From positions 106,146 to 170,145 of the forward strand of contig NZ_NMQW01000015.1 in the NCBI RefSeq assembly GCF_002234615.1: a stretch of DNA of 64,000 nt, given 5' to 3'. The notes below the pieces were generated by a model that saw only the letters and a program-made list of their open reading frames with translations, searched no databases and had not been told where the DNA came from. The stretch is from Paenibacillus rigui. Lineage in GTDB: Bacteria > Bacillota > Bacilli > Paenibacillales > NBRC-103111. Shown piece after piece: positions 27,633 to 40,031 of the stretch (position 1 is its first letter; every line of letters begins with the position of its first letter). Position numbers and translations under genes: made by a program.

Positions 27633-28037
27633 TTATTTTCTACCAAAAACCTCAATACGATTCACAGCTCTTTGCAAAGCCAGCTCCGCACGTTTGAAAT
27701 CAACGTTGTCCTGCTTATGATCAGCCAACCGTTGTTCTGCGCGAGTTTTTGCTGCTTGAGCACGATCGATATCGATTTGGCCAGGCAGCTCAGCACTTTC
27801 TGCCAAAATAACCACTTTATCCTTACGCACTTCCATAAAACCGCCATTTACTGCGATAAGCTCGTCTTTGCCGTTCTTCTTTACAGTAATCGGGGCTACT
27901 CTTAATGGAGTGACCAAAGGAATGTGATTTGGCAGAATCCCAAGCTCTCCCTCTGCACCTTTCACGCTAACCATGTTCACGTCTTCCGCGTACACTTTGC
28001 GTTCAGGTGTTACCACTTCCAGCAGGAAAGTACTCAC
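27633..28037 (-). CDS. atpC: ATP synthase F1 epsilon subunit
   Basis: Central-stalk subunit, 134 residues: N-terminal beta-sandwich with GILPNHIPLVTPL (about residues 33-45) and a C-terminal two-helix domain that can inhibit ATP hydrolysis. The start is GTG with AGGAGG seven bases upstream; that ribosome site directly abuts a small hairpin repeat. It is last in the operon. Confidence 0.95.
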   Translation of the reverse strand: MSTFLLEVVTPERKVYAEDVNMVSVKGAEGELGILPNHIPLVTPLRVAPITVKKNGKDELIAVNGGFMEVRKDKVVILAESAELPGQIDIDRAQAAKTRAEQRLADHKQDNVDFKRAELALQRAVNRIEVFGRK

Positions 28038-28053
28038 TTGGACTCCTCCTAAG

Positions 28054-28193
28054 AGCTTTCCGTAAGGAAAGCTAACTTCGTAAGCGTTACAGAGCCTTCC
28101 TAGATAGGAAAGCTAACTTTATATCAAGGATAAACGGCTTCGTTATCTATCCATATAAGTTCGCTGAACACTCTGATGGAATGTTCAGCGAAC
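28054..28193. repeat. Hairpin units and a 12-bp stem-loop between atpD and atpC
   Basis: Two copies, 39 bases apart, of the same unit seen before nuoL: AGCTTTCC/GGAAAGCT (28054-28073) and AGCCTTCCTA/TAGGAAAGCT (28093-28114, one mismatch). In addition a 12-base perfect stem, GTTCGCTGAACA (28159-28170) and TGTTCAGCGAAC (28182-28193), lies just after atpD. No T-tract follows on the minus strand. Confidence 0.8.
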
Positions 28194-28205
28194 CTTTACG
28201 CTCTA

Positions 28206-29710
<1,505 letters not shown>

Positions 29711-29720
29711 TTACCGGATG

Positions 29721-30578
29721 CTACCCTTGTGCATTCGCACCGGCAACGATCTCCGAAATTTCTTGCGTGATAGCTGCCTGACGAGCACGGTTGTATACCA
29801 AAGTCAACGTACTGATCATCTTCGTCGCATTTTTGGTTGCACTGCTCATGGCCGTCATTCTAGCACCGAATTCACTTGCTTTACCTTCCAATACCGCACT
29901 ATAAATTAATGTCTCCGCATATTTAGGCAGCAGCACTTCCAGTACACCTTCCGGTGAAGGCTCATACTCGTAGTTCGAAACTGCTGCTCCACCCATATCT
30001 GCCAACGGCAAAAGCTGTTTTACTGTTGGTTCTTGAGTAATCGCATTGACAAATTTGTTATAAACCAGATACAGCTTATCGTACGAACCGTTCTCAAAGT
30101 TTTTCACTGCGGAGGCAGCGACCGCTTTGATATCGGAGAAGCTTGGAGAATCCGAAAGACCGACAACCTCATTCACAATTGCCATGTTGCGGTTGCGGAA
30201 ATAATCTCTACCTTTGCTTCCGATCACGAAAATCGCATACTCGTTCGGCGAGCTGTGGTTTTCTCTAATTTCCTGCATTACTCTACGCAGTACGTTGGAG
30301 TTGTAACCACCAGCCAAACCGCGGTCCGAAGTAACGACAAGGTATCCTGTCTTCTTTACTTCGCGGGTTTGCAGCATCGGATGCTTCACACCCTTGCTGC
30401 CCGCAGCGATACTGCCCACCACTTCCTTCAGCTTATCTGCGTAAGGACGTGCAGCTTCAGCCGCTACTTGGGCTCTTCTCAGCTTCGACGCAGCGACCAT
30501 TTCCATCGCTTTCGTGATCTGCTTCGTATTCTGTACCGATTTGATCTGGCGCTTAATCTCGCGCATACCTTTTGCCAT
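29721..30578 (-). CDS. atpG: ATP synthase F1 gamma subunit
   Basis: Rotor shaft subunit, 285 residues, with long N- and C-terminal coiled-coil helices: [21 protein letters not shown] at the start and [18 protein letters not shown] ... [19 protein letters not shown] at the end. The [15 protein letters not shown] segment near residue 85 is family-typical. The ATG follows GGAGAGAGG. Confidence 0.96.
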   Translation of the reverse strand: MAKGMREIKRQIKSVQNTKQITKAMEMVAASKLRRAQVAAEAARPYADKLKEVVGSIAAGSKGVKHPMLQTREVKKTGYLVVTSDRGLAGGYNSNVLRRVMQEIRENHSSPNEYAIFVIGSKGRDYFRNRNMAIVNEVVGLSDSPSFSDIKAVAASAVKNFENGSYDKLYLVYNKFVNAITQEPTVKQLLPLADMGGAAVSNYEYEPSPEGVLEVLLPKYAETLIYSAVLEGKASEFGARMTAMSSATKNATKMISTLTLVYNRARQAAITQEISEIVAGANAQG

Positions 30579-30601
30579 GCTTGCTCACCTCTCTCTCCGA
30601 A

Positions 30602-30637
30602 GCTTTCCCGTTAAGAAAAGCCTTCACTCGAAAAGCC
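30602..30637. repeat. Degenerate hairpin unit between atpA and atpG
   Basis: GCTTTC...GAAAAGC arms followed by a CACTCGAAAAGC tail, resembling the other nuo/atp units. It lies just before the atpG ribosome site. Confidence 0.45.
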
Positions 30638-30726
30638 TAATAACACCTAGATCATCCAAACAACCATTATTTGAACCTCGAGCTTCTCCAGGAGAGAAGC
30701 CCGAGGCTGTATTTTTACGTATTGAA

Positions 30727-32250
<1,524 letters not shown>

Positions 32251-32260
32251 TCACCCCTAT

Positions 32261-32812
32261 CTACAGTGCTTGAGTTTGATTCAACGTTTTTTGTAACCGC
32301 TCAAGCTTGCCGGACAAACTTCCGTCATACAGACGGTCGCCGATGCGGACTTGAATACCGCCGAGCAAGCTTTTATCGAGAACCGATACCACACGGATTT
32401 GTTTACTTGTCAATTGGCTGAATGTAGCGGAGATGTGGTTCAACTCTGCTTCAGACAGCTCCACAGGCGTGTAAACGGTAGCCTGCGCTTGACCGAGCAC
32501 ATCGCTGGCAATCGTAACAAAATAGTTCACGAGTGCATCCAGCAATTCTTCTCTGCCGTTTTCGACAAGAAGCACCAAGGTGTTGTAAGTGATGTCCGAA
32601 AGCTGGCTTTCGAACACATTTTTCAACAACGCTTTTTTCGCATCAATGCCAAGACCCGGGTGTTTAATCAACTTCTCGAAGTCCGTATTATCCTGCAAAA
32701 TAGCAACGACGGATTTCAGTTCTTCTTCCACCGCAGCAATTTTGTTTTGTTCTTTGGCTAGTTCGAACAATGCTTTCGCATATCTTTTGGCTACGATCGT
32801 ATCCTGGCTCAT
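32261..32812 (-). CDS. atpH: ATP synthase F1 delta subunit
   Basis: Peripheral-stalk connector of 183 residues: N-terminal helical bundle (VAKRYAKALFELAKEQ) and C-terminal domain with VSVLDKSLLGGIQVRIGDRLYDGS (about residues 142-165), the standard end of the family. Its ATG overlaps the atpF stop as ATGA. Confidence 0.95.
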   Translation of the reverse strand: MSQDTIVAKRYAKALFELAKEQNKIAAVEEELKSVVAILQDNTDFEKLIKHPGLGIDAKKALLKNVFESQLSDITYNTLVLLVENGREELLDALVNYFVTIASDVLGQAQATVYTPVELSEAELNHISATFSQLTSKQIRVVSVLDKSLLGGIQVRIGDRLYDGSLSGKLERLQKTLNQTQAL

Positions 32813-33294
32813 TGGTTGCCTCCTACCTCTTTGAGGTAATGCTCAACCAATTGTTCTTGGGATTTTTCGTCGATTTGCTTCTCGATAATTTTGGAAGCAA
32901 TCAGAACGGACATCGCACTAACCTGACTACGAAGGGCGGCAACCGCCTTATTCTTCTCGTTCTCGATATCGCGAACTGCTTCTTCTTTCACACGAGCTGC
33001 TTCGGCACGGGCTGCTGCAACAATCTCATCAGCTTGTTTCGTGCTCGTTTGTTTCGCTTGCTCGATAATGTCATGCGCTTCTTTACGTGTTTGTTGAAGA
33101 GCTTGTTTCTGCTCCTCTAACAATTGCTCAGCTTGCTTGCGACTATTTTCAGCCGTTTGAATCTGATCCTTCACGAGCTGTCTGCGTTTTTCCATCATGC
33201 CGAACAAAGGTCCGAACGCAAGCTTTTGAAGCAAGAGATACAGAATCAAGAAGGCTACGATTTGAATAAAAAAAGTGGACCATTCAATATGCAA
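32809..33294 (-). CDS. atpF: ATP synthase Fo subunit b
   Basis: Membrane-anchored stator of 161 residues: one N-terminal helix (about 6-24), then a long charged coiled coil rich in Gln/Lys/Glu/Ala. The start is TTG, nine bases after AAGGGAG. Translationally coupled to atpH. Confidence 0.94.
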   Translation of the reverse strand: MHIEWSTFFIQIVAFLILYLLLQKLAFGPLFGMMEKRRQLVKDQIQTAENSRKQAEQLLEEQKQALQQTRKEAHDIIEQAKQTSTKQADEIVAAARAEAARVKEEAVRDIENEKNKAVAALRSQVSAMSVLIASKIIEKQIDEKSQEQLVEHYLKEVGGNQ

Positions 33295-33373
33295 GTAACG
33301 TCACTCCCTTCTGATAGCGTAGGCAAAACGAAGGCGTGGAAGCCTTAGACAGCTGTCCCCGCCAAACGATTTC

Positions 33374-34376
<1,003 letters not shown>

Positions 34377-34417
34377 CTTTTCCAATTTCACCCCTTTCGA
34401 CGAATGAATGTACTTCC

Positions 34418-34819
34418 TTACTGCGGTTTGGATCTTTTAATAGAAATAATACCCAATACGAGTGTTGCCAATTGAACGAAAAAGTATCCGACAATGGTAG
34501 TGGGTAGAGAGAAATACTGCGGATACCGGACGGCAGCAATGCCAGCAAGCGCTGCTATGGCCCCCCTCGTCAAGAAACCGATGTTGCCTCTGTAAGGACC
34601 CTTTTGCTTCGCTGACGAAGCGGCGATCACTTTGTCCGACAGCTTCCGGATTTTCCATGCCAAATACTTGGCATTGATCATGCTGGCACAAGCGCCCAAC
34701 ATAACTCCTGCCGCGTAAGGCCGAAATTCGACAAAAACTGCCCATATGACCAAACAAAAGGAAAGGAAGAAATAAAACACATTTTGAACCGTTTTCAGAT
34801 GGGCCGAAAACTCATCCAT
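34418..34819 (-). CDS. atpI: ATP synthase subunit I
   Basis: Four-helix membrane protein of 133 residues matching the ATP synthase I family, which assists c-ring assembly. Charged AWKIRKLSDKV loop between helices 2 and 3. Its ATG shares one base with the stop of the preceding AtpZ-like gene (TAATG). Confidence 0.88.
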   Translation of the reverse strand: MDEFSAHLKTVQNVFYFFLSFCLVIWAVFVEFRPYAAGVMLGACASMINAKYLAWKIRKLSDKVIAASSAKQKGPYRGNIGFLTRGAIAALAGIAAVRYPQYFSLPTTIVGYFFVQLATLVLGIISIKRSKPQ

Positions 34820-35040
34820 TATAGCCCTCCGTATTGCTTAATCATGAAGTAAATGCTTATGATCGCAGACACAAGACCCAGCAAAAAGCCTCCCAGTACC
34901 CACAACTGCCCTCCAAGCACTTGGCTGAGCCAATCTCCGAACCAATAGCCTGCCAATAAACAGACGACAAGATCGATTCCAATAGCGCTTGTCAGTGCGG
35001 CTGCCCGCCAGGGATTATCATTGCGGTTTGGTTGGTTCAT
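34819..35040 (-). CDS. AtpZ/AtpI-family small membrane protein
   Basis: Protein of 73 residues with two membrane helices (about 17-35 and 42-63), of the AtpZ type that precedes many atp operons; related proteins have been linked to Mg or Ca handling for ATP synthase. The ATG at 35040 follows CAGGAGGG; the longer frame from 35064 starts at the promoter -10 and is not used. Confidence 0.8.
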   Translation of the reverse strand: MNQPNRNDNPWRAAALTSAIGIDLVVCLLAGYWFGDWLSQVLGGQLWVLGGFLLGLVSAIISIYFMIKQYGGL

Positions 35041-35066
35041 AAACACCCTCCTGAGAATCCTCACTT

Positions 35067-35096
35067 ATTGTAACGAAGCAATGCAAGGTTTGTCAA
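35067..35096 (-). promoter_or_regulatory. Sigma-A promoter of the atp operon
   Basis: Minus-strand perfect TTGACA, 18-base spacer, TACAAT (five of six). Predicted transcription start about 20 bases before the first ATG. Confidence 0.75.
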
Positions 35097-35128
35097 TTGT
35101 CGTAACTTCCAAACAACCGTGTGGAAAT

Positions 35129-35164
35129 CTCCCAAAAACGTTGATGTACCAAGGTTTTTGGGAG
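35129..35164 (-). terminator. Hairpin after wecB, terminator-like
   Basis: Eleven-base perfect arms CTCCCAAAAAC / GTTTTTGGGAG with a 14-base loop. The T run is inside the stem and only ATTT follows on the minus strand, so it is an atypical terminator. Confidence 0.5.
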
Positions 35165-35214
35165 TTTCAAACCAAACAGTACAACTGTATGGTGTAGCGT
35201 TTGTCATGAGATTG

Positions 35215-36357
35215 TCACGGTTGGAACGGCTCGGGTCTTGCGGAAACCTGTCCAAAATGGTAAAGGATGGCTTGGACGATGCGTTCGGACGCTTTTCCAT
35301 CCCCATAAGGGTTAGCCGCCTGGCTCATTTTTTGGTATAAAGCAGCATCAGTCAACAAGGCACTAGCGCGGTTAAAGACATGCTCCTCCTCGGTTCCTAC
35401 CAACTCCAAAGTGCCCGCGTCGATCCCTTCCGGGCGCTCCGTGGTATCCCTCAAGACCAAAACGGGCACGCCGAAGGATGGCGCCTCTTCCTGCAAACCT
35501 CCAGAGTCCGTTAAGATCATGTGCGTGTGAGGATACAAATTGTGTAAATCGACTACATCGAGAGGATCAATCAATTTAATCCGCGGATGACCGTCCAGGT
35601 ATTCATAAGCCGGACCTTTCACGGCCGGGCTCGGATGAACTGGATAGACGATTGCGATATCATCGAATGCATCAGCCAAACGTTTAACAGCGCGGAAAAT
35701 TTGACGGTGCGGTTCTCCCTGTGATTCCCGACGATGTGCCGTCATCAGAATCAATCGCTTGCCTTTTGCCCATTCAAGTACCGGATGCGGATAATTCTCC
35801 CGAACCGTGTAGGAAAGCAGGTCGACCGCCGTATTGCCGGTAATGAAGATGCCTGCGTCCGATTTGTTCTCTCTGCGCAGGTTGTCTGCAGACAAAGAGG
35901 TTGGTGCGAAGTGCAGGTCACTCATTACACCTGTCAGCTGGCGATTCATTTCCTCTGGGTAAGGGGATAGCTTGTTCCAAGTGCGAAGACCCGCTTCCAC
36001 ATGTCCGATTTTGATCTGCTGCATAAATGCCGCGTAGCTGGCAAGAAAGGTTGTTGAGGTATCGCCGTGAACAAGAATCAGATCCGGCTTAGCTTCCCTC
36101 AGCACCGGATCCAGACCTTGCAAAACCCGAACCGAAACTTCGCTCAGCGTCTGCCCATCCTTCATAACATCAAGATCATACTGTGGCTTTATTGCGAAAA
36201 AATCAAGCACTTGATCCAATAATTGCCTATGCTGTGCCGTTACGCAGACGATGGATTCAATCTGCTCCGGATATTTCTCCAGTTCCTTCACCAACGGAGC
36301 CATCTTGGTCGCTTCTGGTCGGGTACCGAAAATGGTAATCACCTTAATTTTGCTCAC
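35215..36357 (-). CDS. wecB: UDP-N-acetylglucosamine 2-epimerase (non-hydrolysing)
   Basis: Interconverts UDP-GlcNAc and UDP-ManNAc for teichoic-acid linkage units and surface polymers. It shows the FGTRPEATKMAPLVKEL opening, VHGDTSTTFLASYAAF, GHVEAGLRT and the C-terminal TDSGGLQEEAPSFG motif. I use the GTG at 36357 (380 residues), eight bases after GAGGGGG. It lies between upp and the atp operon as mnaA-like genes do in relatives. Confidence 0.94.
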   Translation of the reverse strand: MSKIKVITIFGTRPEATKMAPLVKELEKYPEQIESIVCVTAQHRQLLDQVLDFFAIKPQYDLDVMKDGQTLSEVSVRVLQGLDPVLREAKPDLILVHGDTSTTFLASYAAFMQQIKIGHVEAGLRTWNKLSPYPEEMNRQLTGVMSDLHFAPTSLSADNLRRENKSDAGIFITGNTAVDLLSYTVRENYPHPVLEWAKGKRLILMTAHRRESQGEPHRQIFRAVKRLADAFDDIAIVYPVHPSPAVKGPAYEYLDGHPRIKLIDPLDVVDLHNLYPHTHMILTDSGGLQEEAPSFGVPVLVLRDTTERPEGIDAGTLELVGTEEEHVFNRASALLTDAALYQKMSQAANPYGDGKASERIVQAILYHFGQVSARPEPFQP

Positions 36358-36416
36358 AACAGGTTCCCCCTCTTGTTCATGTCCTCGGATAGCAGCCGAC
36401 TTCACCTAATTACAAA

Positions 36417-37046
36417 CTATTTCGTGCCGAATAACCGGTCACCCGCGTCACCCAAGCCCGGAATAATATACCCATGATCGTCTAAATAATCATCTATAGC
36501 CGCAACGTACAAATCGACGTCAGGATGCGCTTGCTGTACCGCTTGTACACCTTCCGGCGCAGCAATCAGGCACATCAGCTTGATCTGCGAGCAGTTTCTG
36601 CGCTTCAGCGCTTCAATAGCCGCATTCGCAGAGCCTCCGGTAGCTAGCATCGGATCGATGACGATCAGCTCACGCTCCTGCACATCGGTAGGCAGCTTCG
36701 CATAATACTCCACCGGCTCCAACGTTTGCGGATCGCGGTACAGCCCGATATGACCGACCTTTGCCGCAGGAACGAGCTTCAGGATCCCGTCCACCATCCC
36801 AAGACCTGCCCGTAAAATCGGGATCAGCCCCAGCATCCGCCCGGAAATCGTCCGGCATTCTGCTGTAGCCACAGGCGTTTGAACCTGCACCTTTTGAAGC
36901 GGAATTTCTCTTGTAATTTCATAAGCCATCAGTGTGGCCACCTCATCGACAAGCTCACGGAAATCTTTGGTCGTCGTCGACTTATCCCGAATATAAGTAA
37001 GCTTATGCTGTATCAGCGGATGATCACACACAAATACTTTTCCCAT
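36417..37046 (-). CDS. upp: Uracil phosphoribosyltransferase
   Basis: Salvage enzyme converting uracil and PRPP to UMP; 209 residues. The PRPP loop [12 protein letters not shown] (near residue 130) and the uracil-binding [12 protein letters not shown] near the C-terminus are intact. It has its own extended -10 promoter after the glyA terminator. Confidence 0.96.
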   Translation of the reverse strand: MGKVFVCDHPLIQHKLTYIRDKSTTTKDFRELVDEVATLMAYEITREIPLQKVQVQTPVATAECRTISGRMLGLIPILRAGLGMVDGILKLVPAAKVGHIGLYRDPQTLEPVEYYAKLPTDVQERELIVIDPMLATGGSANAAIEALKRRNCSQIKLMCLIAAPEGVQAVQQAHPDVDLYVAAIDDYLDDHGYIIPGLGDAGDRLFGTK

Positions 37047-37086
37047 ACTTTAGTCCCCTTTGCCTTCATTACGCCAAATCTTGACT

Positions 37087-37095
37087 ATTATACCA
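37087..37095 (-). promoter_or_regulatory. Extended -10 promoter of upp
   Basis: Minus-strand TGGTATAAT, a TGn-extended perfect -10, about 40 bases before the upp ATG. No good -35. Confidence 0.55.
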
Positions 37096-37186
37096 CAACT
37101 GCTATGGGTTATCCTAACAAGTTTGCAGAAAAGAAAGGCGAAGCCGGAAGCAAGGCGAAACGATGAATTCTGAGTAGGGTTGCACT

Positions 37187-37221
37187 GAAAAAGAGTCGAC
37201 CGCGGCAAGCGAATCGACTCT
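37187..37221 (-). terminator. Terminator after glyA
   Basis: Minus-strand stem AGAGTCGA / TCGACTCT followed by TTTTC. Confidence 0.8.
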
Positions 37222-37253
37222 CCCATAACGTCTTTTTCACGAAATATCGTTAA

Positions 37254-38501
37254 TTAATAGCCCAAGCCTGGATACAGAGGGAATTGTGCAGTCAAATCTT
37301 TCACCATGCCGCGTACTTTCTCATGAACGGCAGTGTCCGACGGATTTTTCAAGCTCAGAGCAATGATTTTGGCGATCGTTTTCATCGCTTCTTCGTTCAT
37401 GCCTCGGGAAGTGGCCGCAGGTGTACCTACACGAATACCGCTGGTTACCATCGGCTTCGCCGGGTCAAACGGAATCGCGTTTTTGTTCACAGTCACGCCG
37501 ACTTCGTCCAGCAGATGCTCCGCATCTTTACCGCTGATGTTCAAGCTGCGCAGGTCAATCAGCATCAAGTGGTTATCCGTTCCGCCGGAAACCAGGTCAA
37601 TGCCTTCGGACAGCAAAGCTTCGGACAACGCCTTGGCGTTGTTTACAACGTTTTGCGCGTAAGTTTTGAAATCAGGCTGCAGGGCTTCGCCCAGTGCTAC
37701 GGCTTTCGCTGCAATGACGTGCATCAAAGGACCGCCTTGGGAGCCTGGGAAGACCGCTTTGTCGATCGCTGCTGCCCACGGCTTGCGGCACAAAATCATA
37801 CCACCGCGCGGACCGCGCAATGTTTTGTGCGTTGTTGTTGTTACAAAGTGTGCATGCGGCACCGGGTTCGGGTGCAAGCCTGCAGCAACCAAACCGGCGA
37901 TATGAGCCATATCGACCATGAACAGAGCGCCCACATCGTTCGCAATGGATGCCAATGCTTCAAAATCAATCGTACGCGGGTATGCACTTGCACCGGCAAC
38001 GATCAGGCGAGGCTTATGTTTGAAAGCTGCTTTGCGAACATCGTCGTAGTCGATGCGGGAATCCGTCTCTTTGACACCGTAAGCAACGAAGTTATACAAA
38101 ATACCGGATGCGTTCACCGGGCTGCCGTGCGTCAAGTGACCACCGTGTGCCAGGTTCATCCCCAACACGGTATCTCCAGGCTGCAGCGCAGCCAAATAAA
38201 CGGCCATGTTCGCTTGGGCGCCGGAGTGAGGCTGTACGTTCGCGTGCTCCGCACCGAACAGTTCTTTTGCACGATCGCGAGCAATATCTTCTACGATATC
38301 AACGTACTCACAGCCGCCATAGTAACGTTTGCCCGGGTAGCCTTCCGCATATTTGTTCGTCAGAACGGTGCCCATAGCTTGAAGAACGGCTTGGCTTACG
38401 AAGTTCTCGGATGCGATCAGCTCGATTTTGTCACGTTGACGACCCAGCTCTAAATTCATAGCTTCTACAATTTTAGGATCTTGATTACGAAGTTGTTCCA
38501 C
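37254..38501 (-). CDS. glyA: Serine hydroxymethyltransferase
   Basis: PLP enzyme making glycine and methylene-THF from serine, the main one-carbon source for purine synthesis. PLP Lys 226 sits in [25 protein letters not shown] and [18 protein letters not shown] are complete. 415 residues, GTG start behind AAGGAGG. It is the last gene of the unit headed by rpiB, and so would be under the ZTP riboswitch if readthrough reaches it. Confidence 0.97.
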   Translation of the reverse strand: MEQLRNQDPKIVEAMNLELGRQRDKIELIASENFVSQAVLQAMGTVLTNKYAEGYPGKRYYGGCEYVDIVEDIARDRAKELFGAEHANVQPHSGAQANMAVYLAALQPGDTVLGMNLAHGGHLTHGSPVNASGILYNFVAYGVKETDSRIDYDDVRKAAFKHKPRLIVAGASAYPRTIDFEALASIANDVGALFMVDMAHIAGLVAAGLHPNPVPHAHFVTTTTHKTLRGPRGGMILCRKPWAAAIDKAVFPGSQGGPLMHVIAAKAVALGEALQPDFKTYAQNVVNNAKALSEALLSEGIDLVSGGTDNHLMLIDLRSLNISGKDAEHLLDEVGVTVNKNAIPFDPAKPMVTSGIRVGTPAATSRGMNEEAMKTIAKIIALSLKNPSDTAVHEKVRGMVKDLTAQFPLYPGLGY

Positions 38502-38552
38502 AATAATTCCTCCTTAAGTATGCTTTCATCTATAGCTTGAGTGAATTCATTA

Positions 38553-39170
38553 TCAATCACAAGTATCGCCGCCCGACACCGTATCGGCCTGAGGCACATA
38601 CACGGCTCTGTCACCCCCGATCAGCTTGGGACGCGTATACGCCATCTGTACGGGGGCATGGCCGATCATCCGAATCGAAGGACGCAGCGGCACCGCTACC
38701 CGCTTCAAGTGCATGCCGATCAGCGTACCGCCAATATCGATCCCGGCGTGAGCTTCAATCGTCTCCACCACACAGGCCTGCTGCAAATGCTTGTAAGCGT
38801 AGGATGCCATCGAACCGCCTGCGCGCGGCACCGGAATAACCGAAACCTGCTCCAGTCTGTACTCCCGCATCGCAGCCCGTTCTACCACAAGCGCCCGGTT
38901 CAAATGCTCACAGCATTGAAACGCAGGATAAAATCCGACTTCCGCCCGTACCGCCTCCACAGCGGCAAACAAGTGCCTGGCGACTTCCTCCGTTCCGGAA
39001 GTGCCGATATGCTGCCCAAGCACCTCGCTGGTGCTCGTCCCTATAACCAGAAGCTGACCCGCTTCAAGGCGGCCGGCCTGTACCAGCTCTCTCAGCACTT
39101 GCTCCGTTTGGGAACGAAGGCTTGAGAGATCCCAAGCGTCATTTTGTACAGATGATGATGTCGTAGTCAC
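38553..39170 (-). CDS. TIGR01440 / UPF0340 family protein (YwlG-like)
   Basis: Cytoplasmic protein of 205 residues matching the YwlG family, always found near rpiB and glyA in Bacilli; function unknown to me. Visible features: VIGTSTSEVLGQHIG near residue 43 and HAGIDIGGTLIGMHLKRVAVP near 140. GTG start after AAGGAGG. The unusually Thr/Ser-rich first ten residues may not all be part of the fold. Confidence 0.85.
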   Translation of the reverse strand: MTTTSSSVQNDAWDLSSLRSQTEQVLRELVQAGRLEAGQLLVIGTSTSEVLGQHIGTSGTEEVARHLFAAVEAVRAEVGFYPAFQCCEHLNRALVVERAAMREYRLEQVSVIPVPRAGGSMASYAYKHLQQACVVETIEAHAGIDIGGTLIGMHLKRVAVPLRPSIRMIGHAPVQMAYTRPKLIGGDRAVYVPQADTVSGGDTCD

Positions 39171-39203
39171 AGGTGAAAGGCCTCCTTCATCCCAATTTGG
39201 CAG

Positions 39204-39662
39204 TTAAGGATGCACCGCGTACTTGTCTTCCAACGCCTTCACTTTATTAATACGGTTCGCATGGCGTTCCCCGTTGGAAAAGTCGGTTTCGAGCCATACT
39301 TTAATAATTTCCTGAGCAACCCCCGGTCCGATCACACGCTCGCCCATCGCCAGCACGTTCGTATCGTTATGCTCGCGAGTCGCCTTGGCCGAGAATAAAT
39401 CGTGCACCAGTGCACAGCGAATGCCCGGCACTTTGTTCGCGGCAATCGACATCCCGATTCCCGTCCCACAGATGAGAATACCTTTATCCGCTTGCCCTGC
39501 CACCACTTGGTCGCACACGGCAATCGCATAATCGGGGTAGTCGACCGAATCCGTACAATGACAGCCCAAGTCGGCCACCTGATGGCCAAGAGATTCAATA
39601 AAGCGGATTAATTCATCCTTCAAACGTACTCCTGCATGATCTGCTCCAACTGCAACTTTCAC
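39204..39662 (-). CDS. rpiB: Ribose 5-phosphate isomerase B
   Basis: Interconverts ribose 5-phosphate and ribulose 5-phosphate, feeding PRPP. It has the ADHAG substrate loop, the catalytic Cys in LICGTGIGMSIAANK (near residue 68) and DLFSAKATREHNDTNVLAMG. 152 residues, GTG start behind AGGAGG. It is the first gene after the ZTP riboswitch. Confidence 0.95.
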   Translation of the reverse strand: MKVAVGADHAGVRLKDELIRFIESLGHQVADLGCHCTDSVDYPDYAIAVCDQVVAGQADKGILICGTGIGMSIAANKVPGIRCALVHDLFSAKATREHNDTNVLAMGERVIGPGVAQEIIKVWLETDFSNGERHANRINKVKALEDKYAVHP

Positions 39663-39721
39663 TTGTCTTTCGCCTCCTAACCATAATTAGCTTCATTATA
39701 ACCCAAAGCAGGCAGAAACAC

Positions 39722-39769
39722 GAAAAAAGAGCAGCCGAATGCTGAAATTCCAGCATCACGTTGCTCTTT
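39722..39769 (-). terminator. Expression-platform terminator of the ZTP riboswitch
   Basis: Minus-strand stem AAAGAGCA / TGCTCTTT with an inner GATGCTG / CAGCATT hairpin, followed by six T residues. Confidence 0.85.
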
Positions 39770-39842
39770 GCCCAGGCGACCGGCCGTATGTCCCGATGCT
39801 CCACTGTGGTTACACCCACTCGTCGCCAGTTACATCAGGTCC
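39768..39842 (-). ncRNA. ZTP (pfl) riboswitch
   Basis: The minus strand shows the pfl-motif landmarks in order: ACTGGCG, GTGGG / ACCAC hairpin, GTGGAGCATCGGG and the near-invariant CGCCTGGGCA at the 3' side. An intrinsic terminator follows at once. ZTP accumulates when 10-formyl-THF is short; this class commonly controls folate, one-carbon and purine genes, which fits rpiB-ywlG-glyA. Confidence 0.88.
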
Positions 39843-39857
39843 TTAATCTATATAAAC

Positions 39858-39886
39858 ATCATAGCGGAAAACCGATCGGCTGTAAA
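39858..39886 (-). promoter_or_regulatory. Sigma-A promoter upstream of the ZTP riboswitch
   Basis: Minus-strand TTTACA, 17-base spacer, TATGAT; start expected near 39851, just before the aptamer. Confidence 0.75.
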
Positions 39887-40031
39887 GCCCAAGGATAAAC
39901 AGCTTTGGCGTCCTTTAAAGGCAGGATCGCGTTGATCAGGTTCTCCATGCGAAGCCTGTAAAGTCCGAGTAAATGAACACCACAAGACTGCCGTTTCTGC
40001 CAGGCATCTGCCCTTAACGAATCTTCTCAAC

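Larger units (their letters stand above)
39663..40031. other. rpiB upstream region
   Basis: Contents on the minus strand: promoter (39858-39886), ZTP aptamer (39768-39842), terminator (39722-39769), and a TATAAT at about 39697-39702 just before rpiB. The 140 bases at about 39890-40031, between the ywlE stop and the promoter, contain several short stems but no gene or element I recognise. Confidence 0.6.

Noticed and set aside
37284..38453. A 389-codon open frame on the plus strand
   Set aside because: Antisense shadow of glyA with no recognisable motif.
39890..40031. 5S rRNA-like start (TGCCTGGC) on the minus strand
   Set aside because: Only the first eight bases resemble 5S rRNA; the remainder does not follow the conserved sequence.
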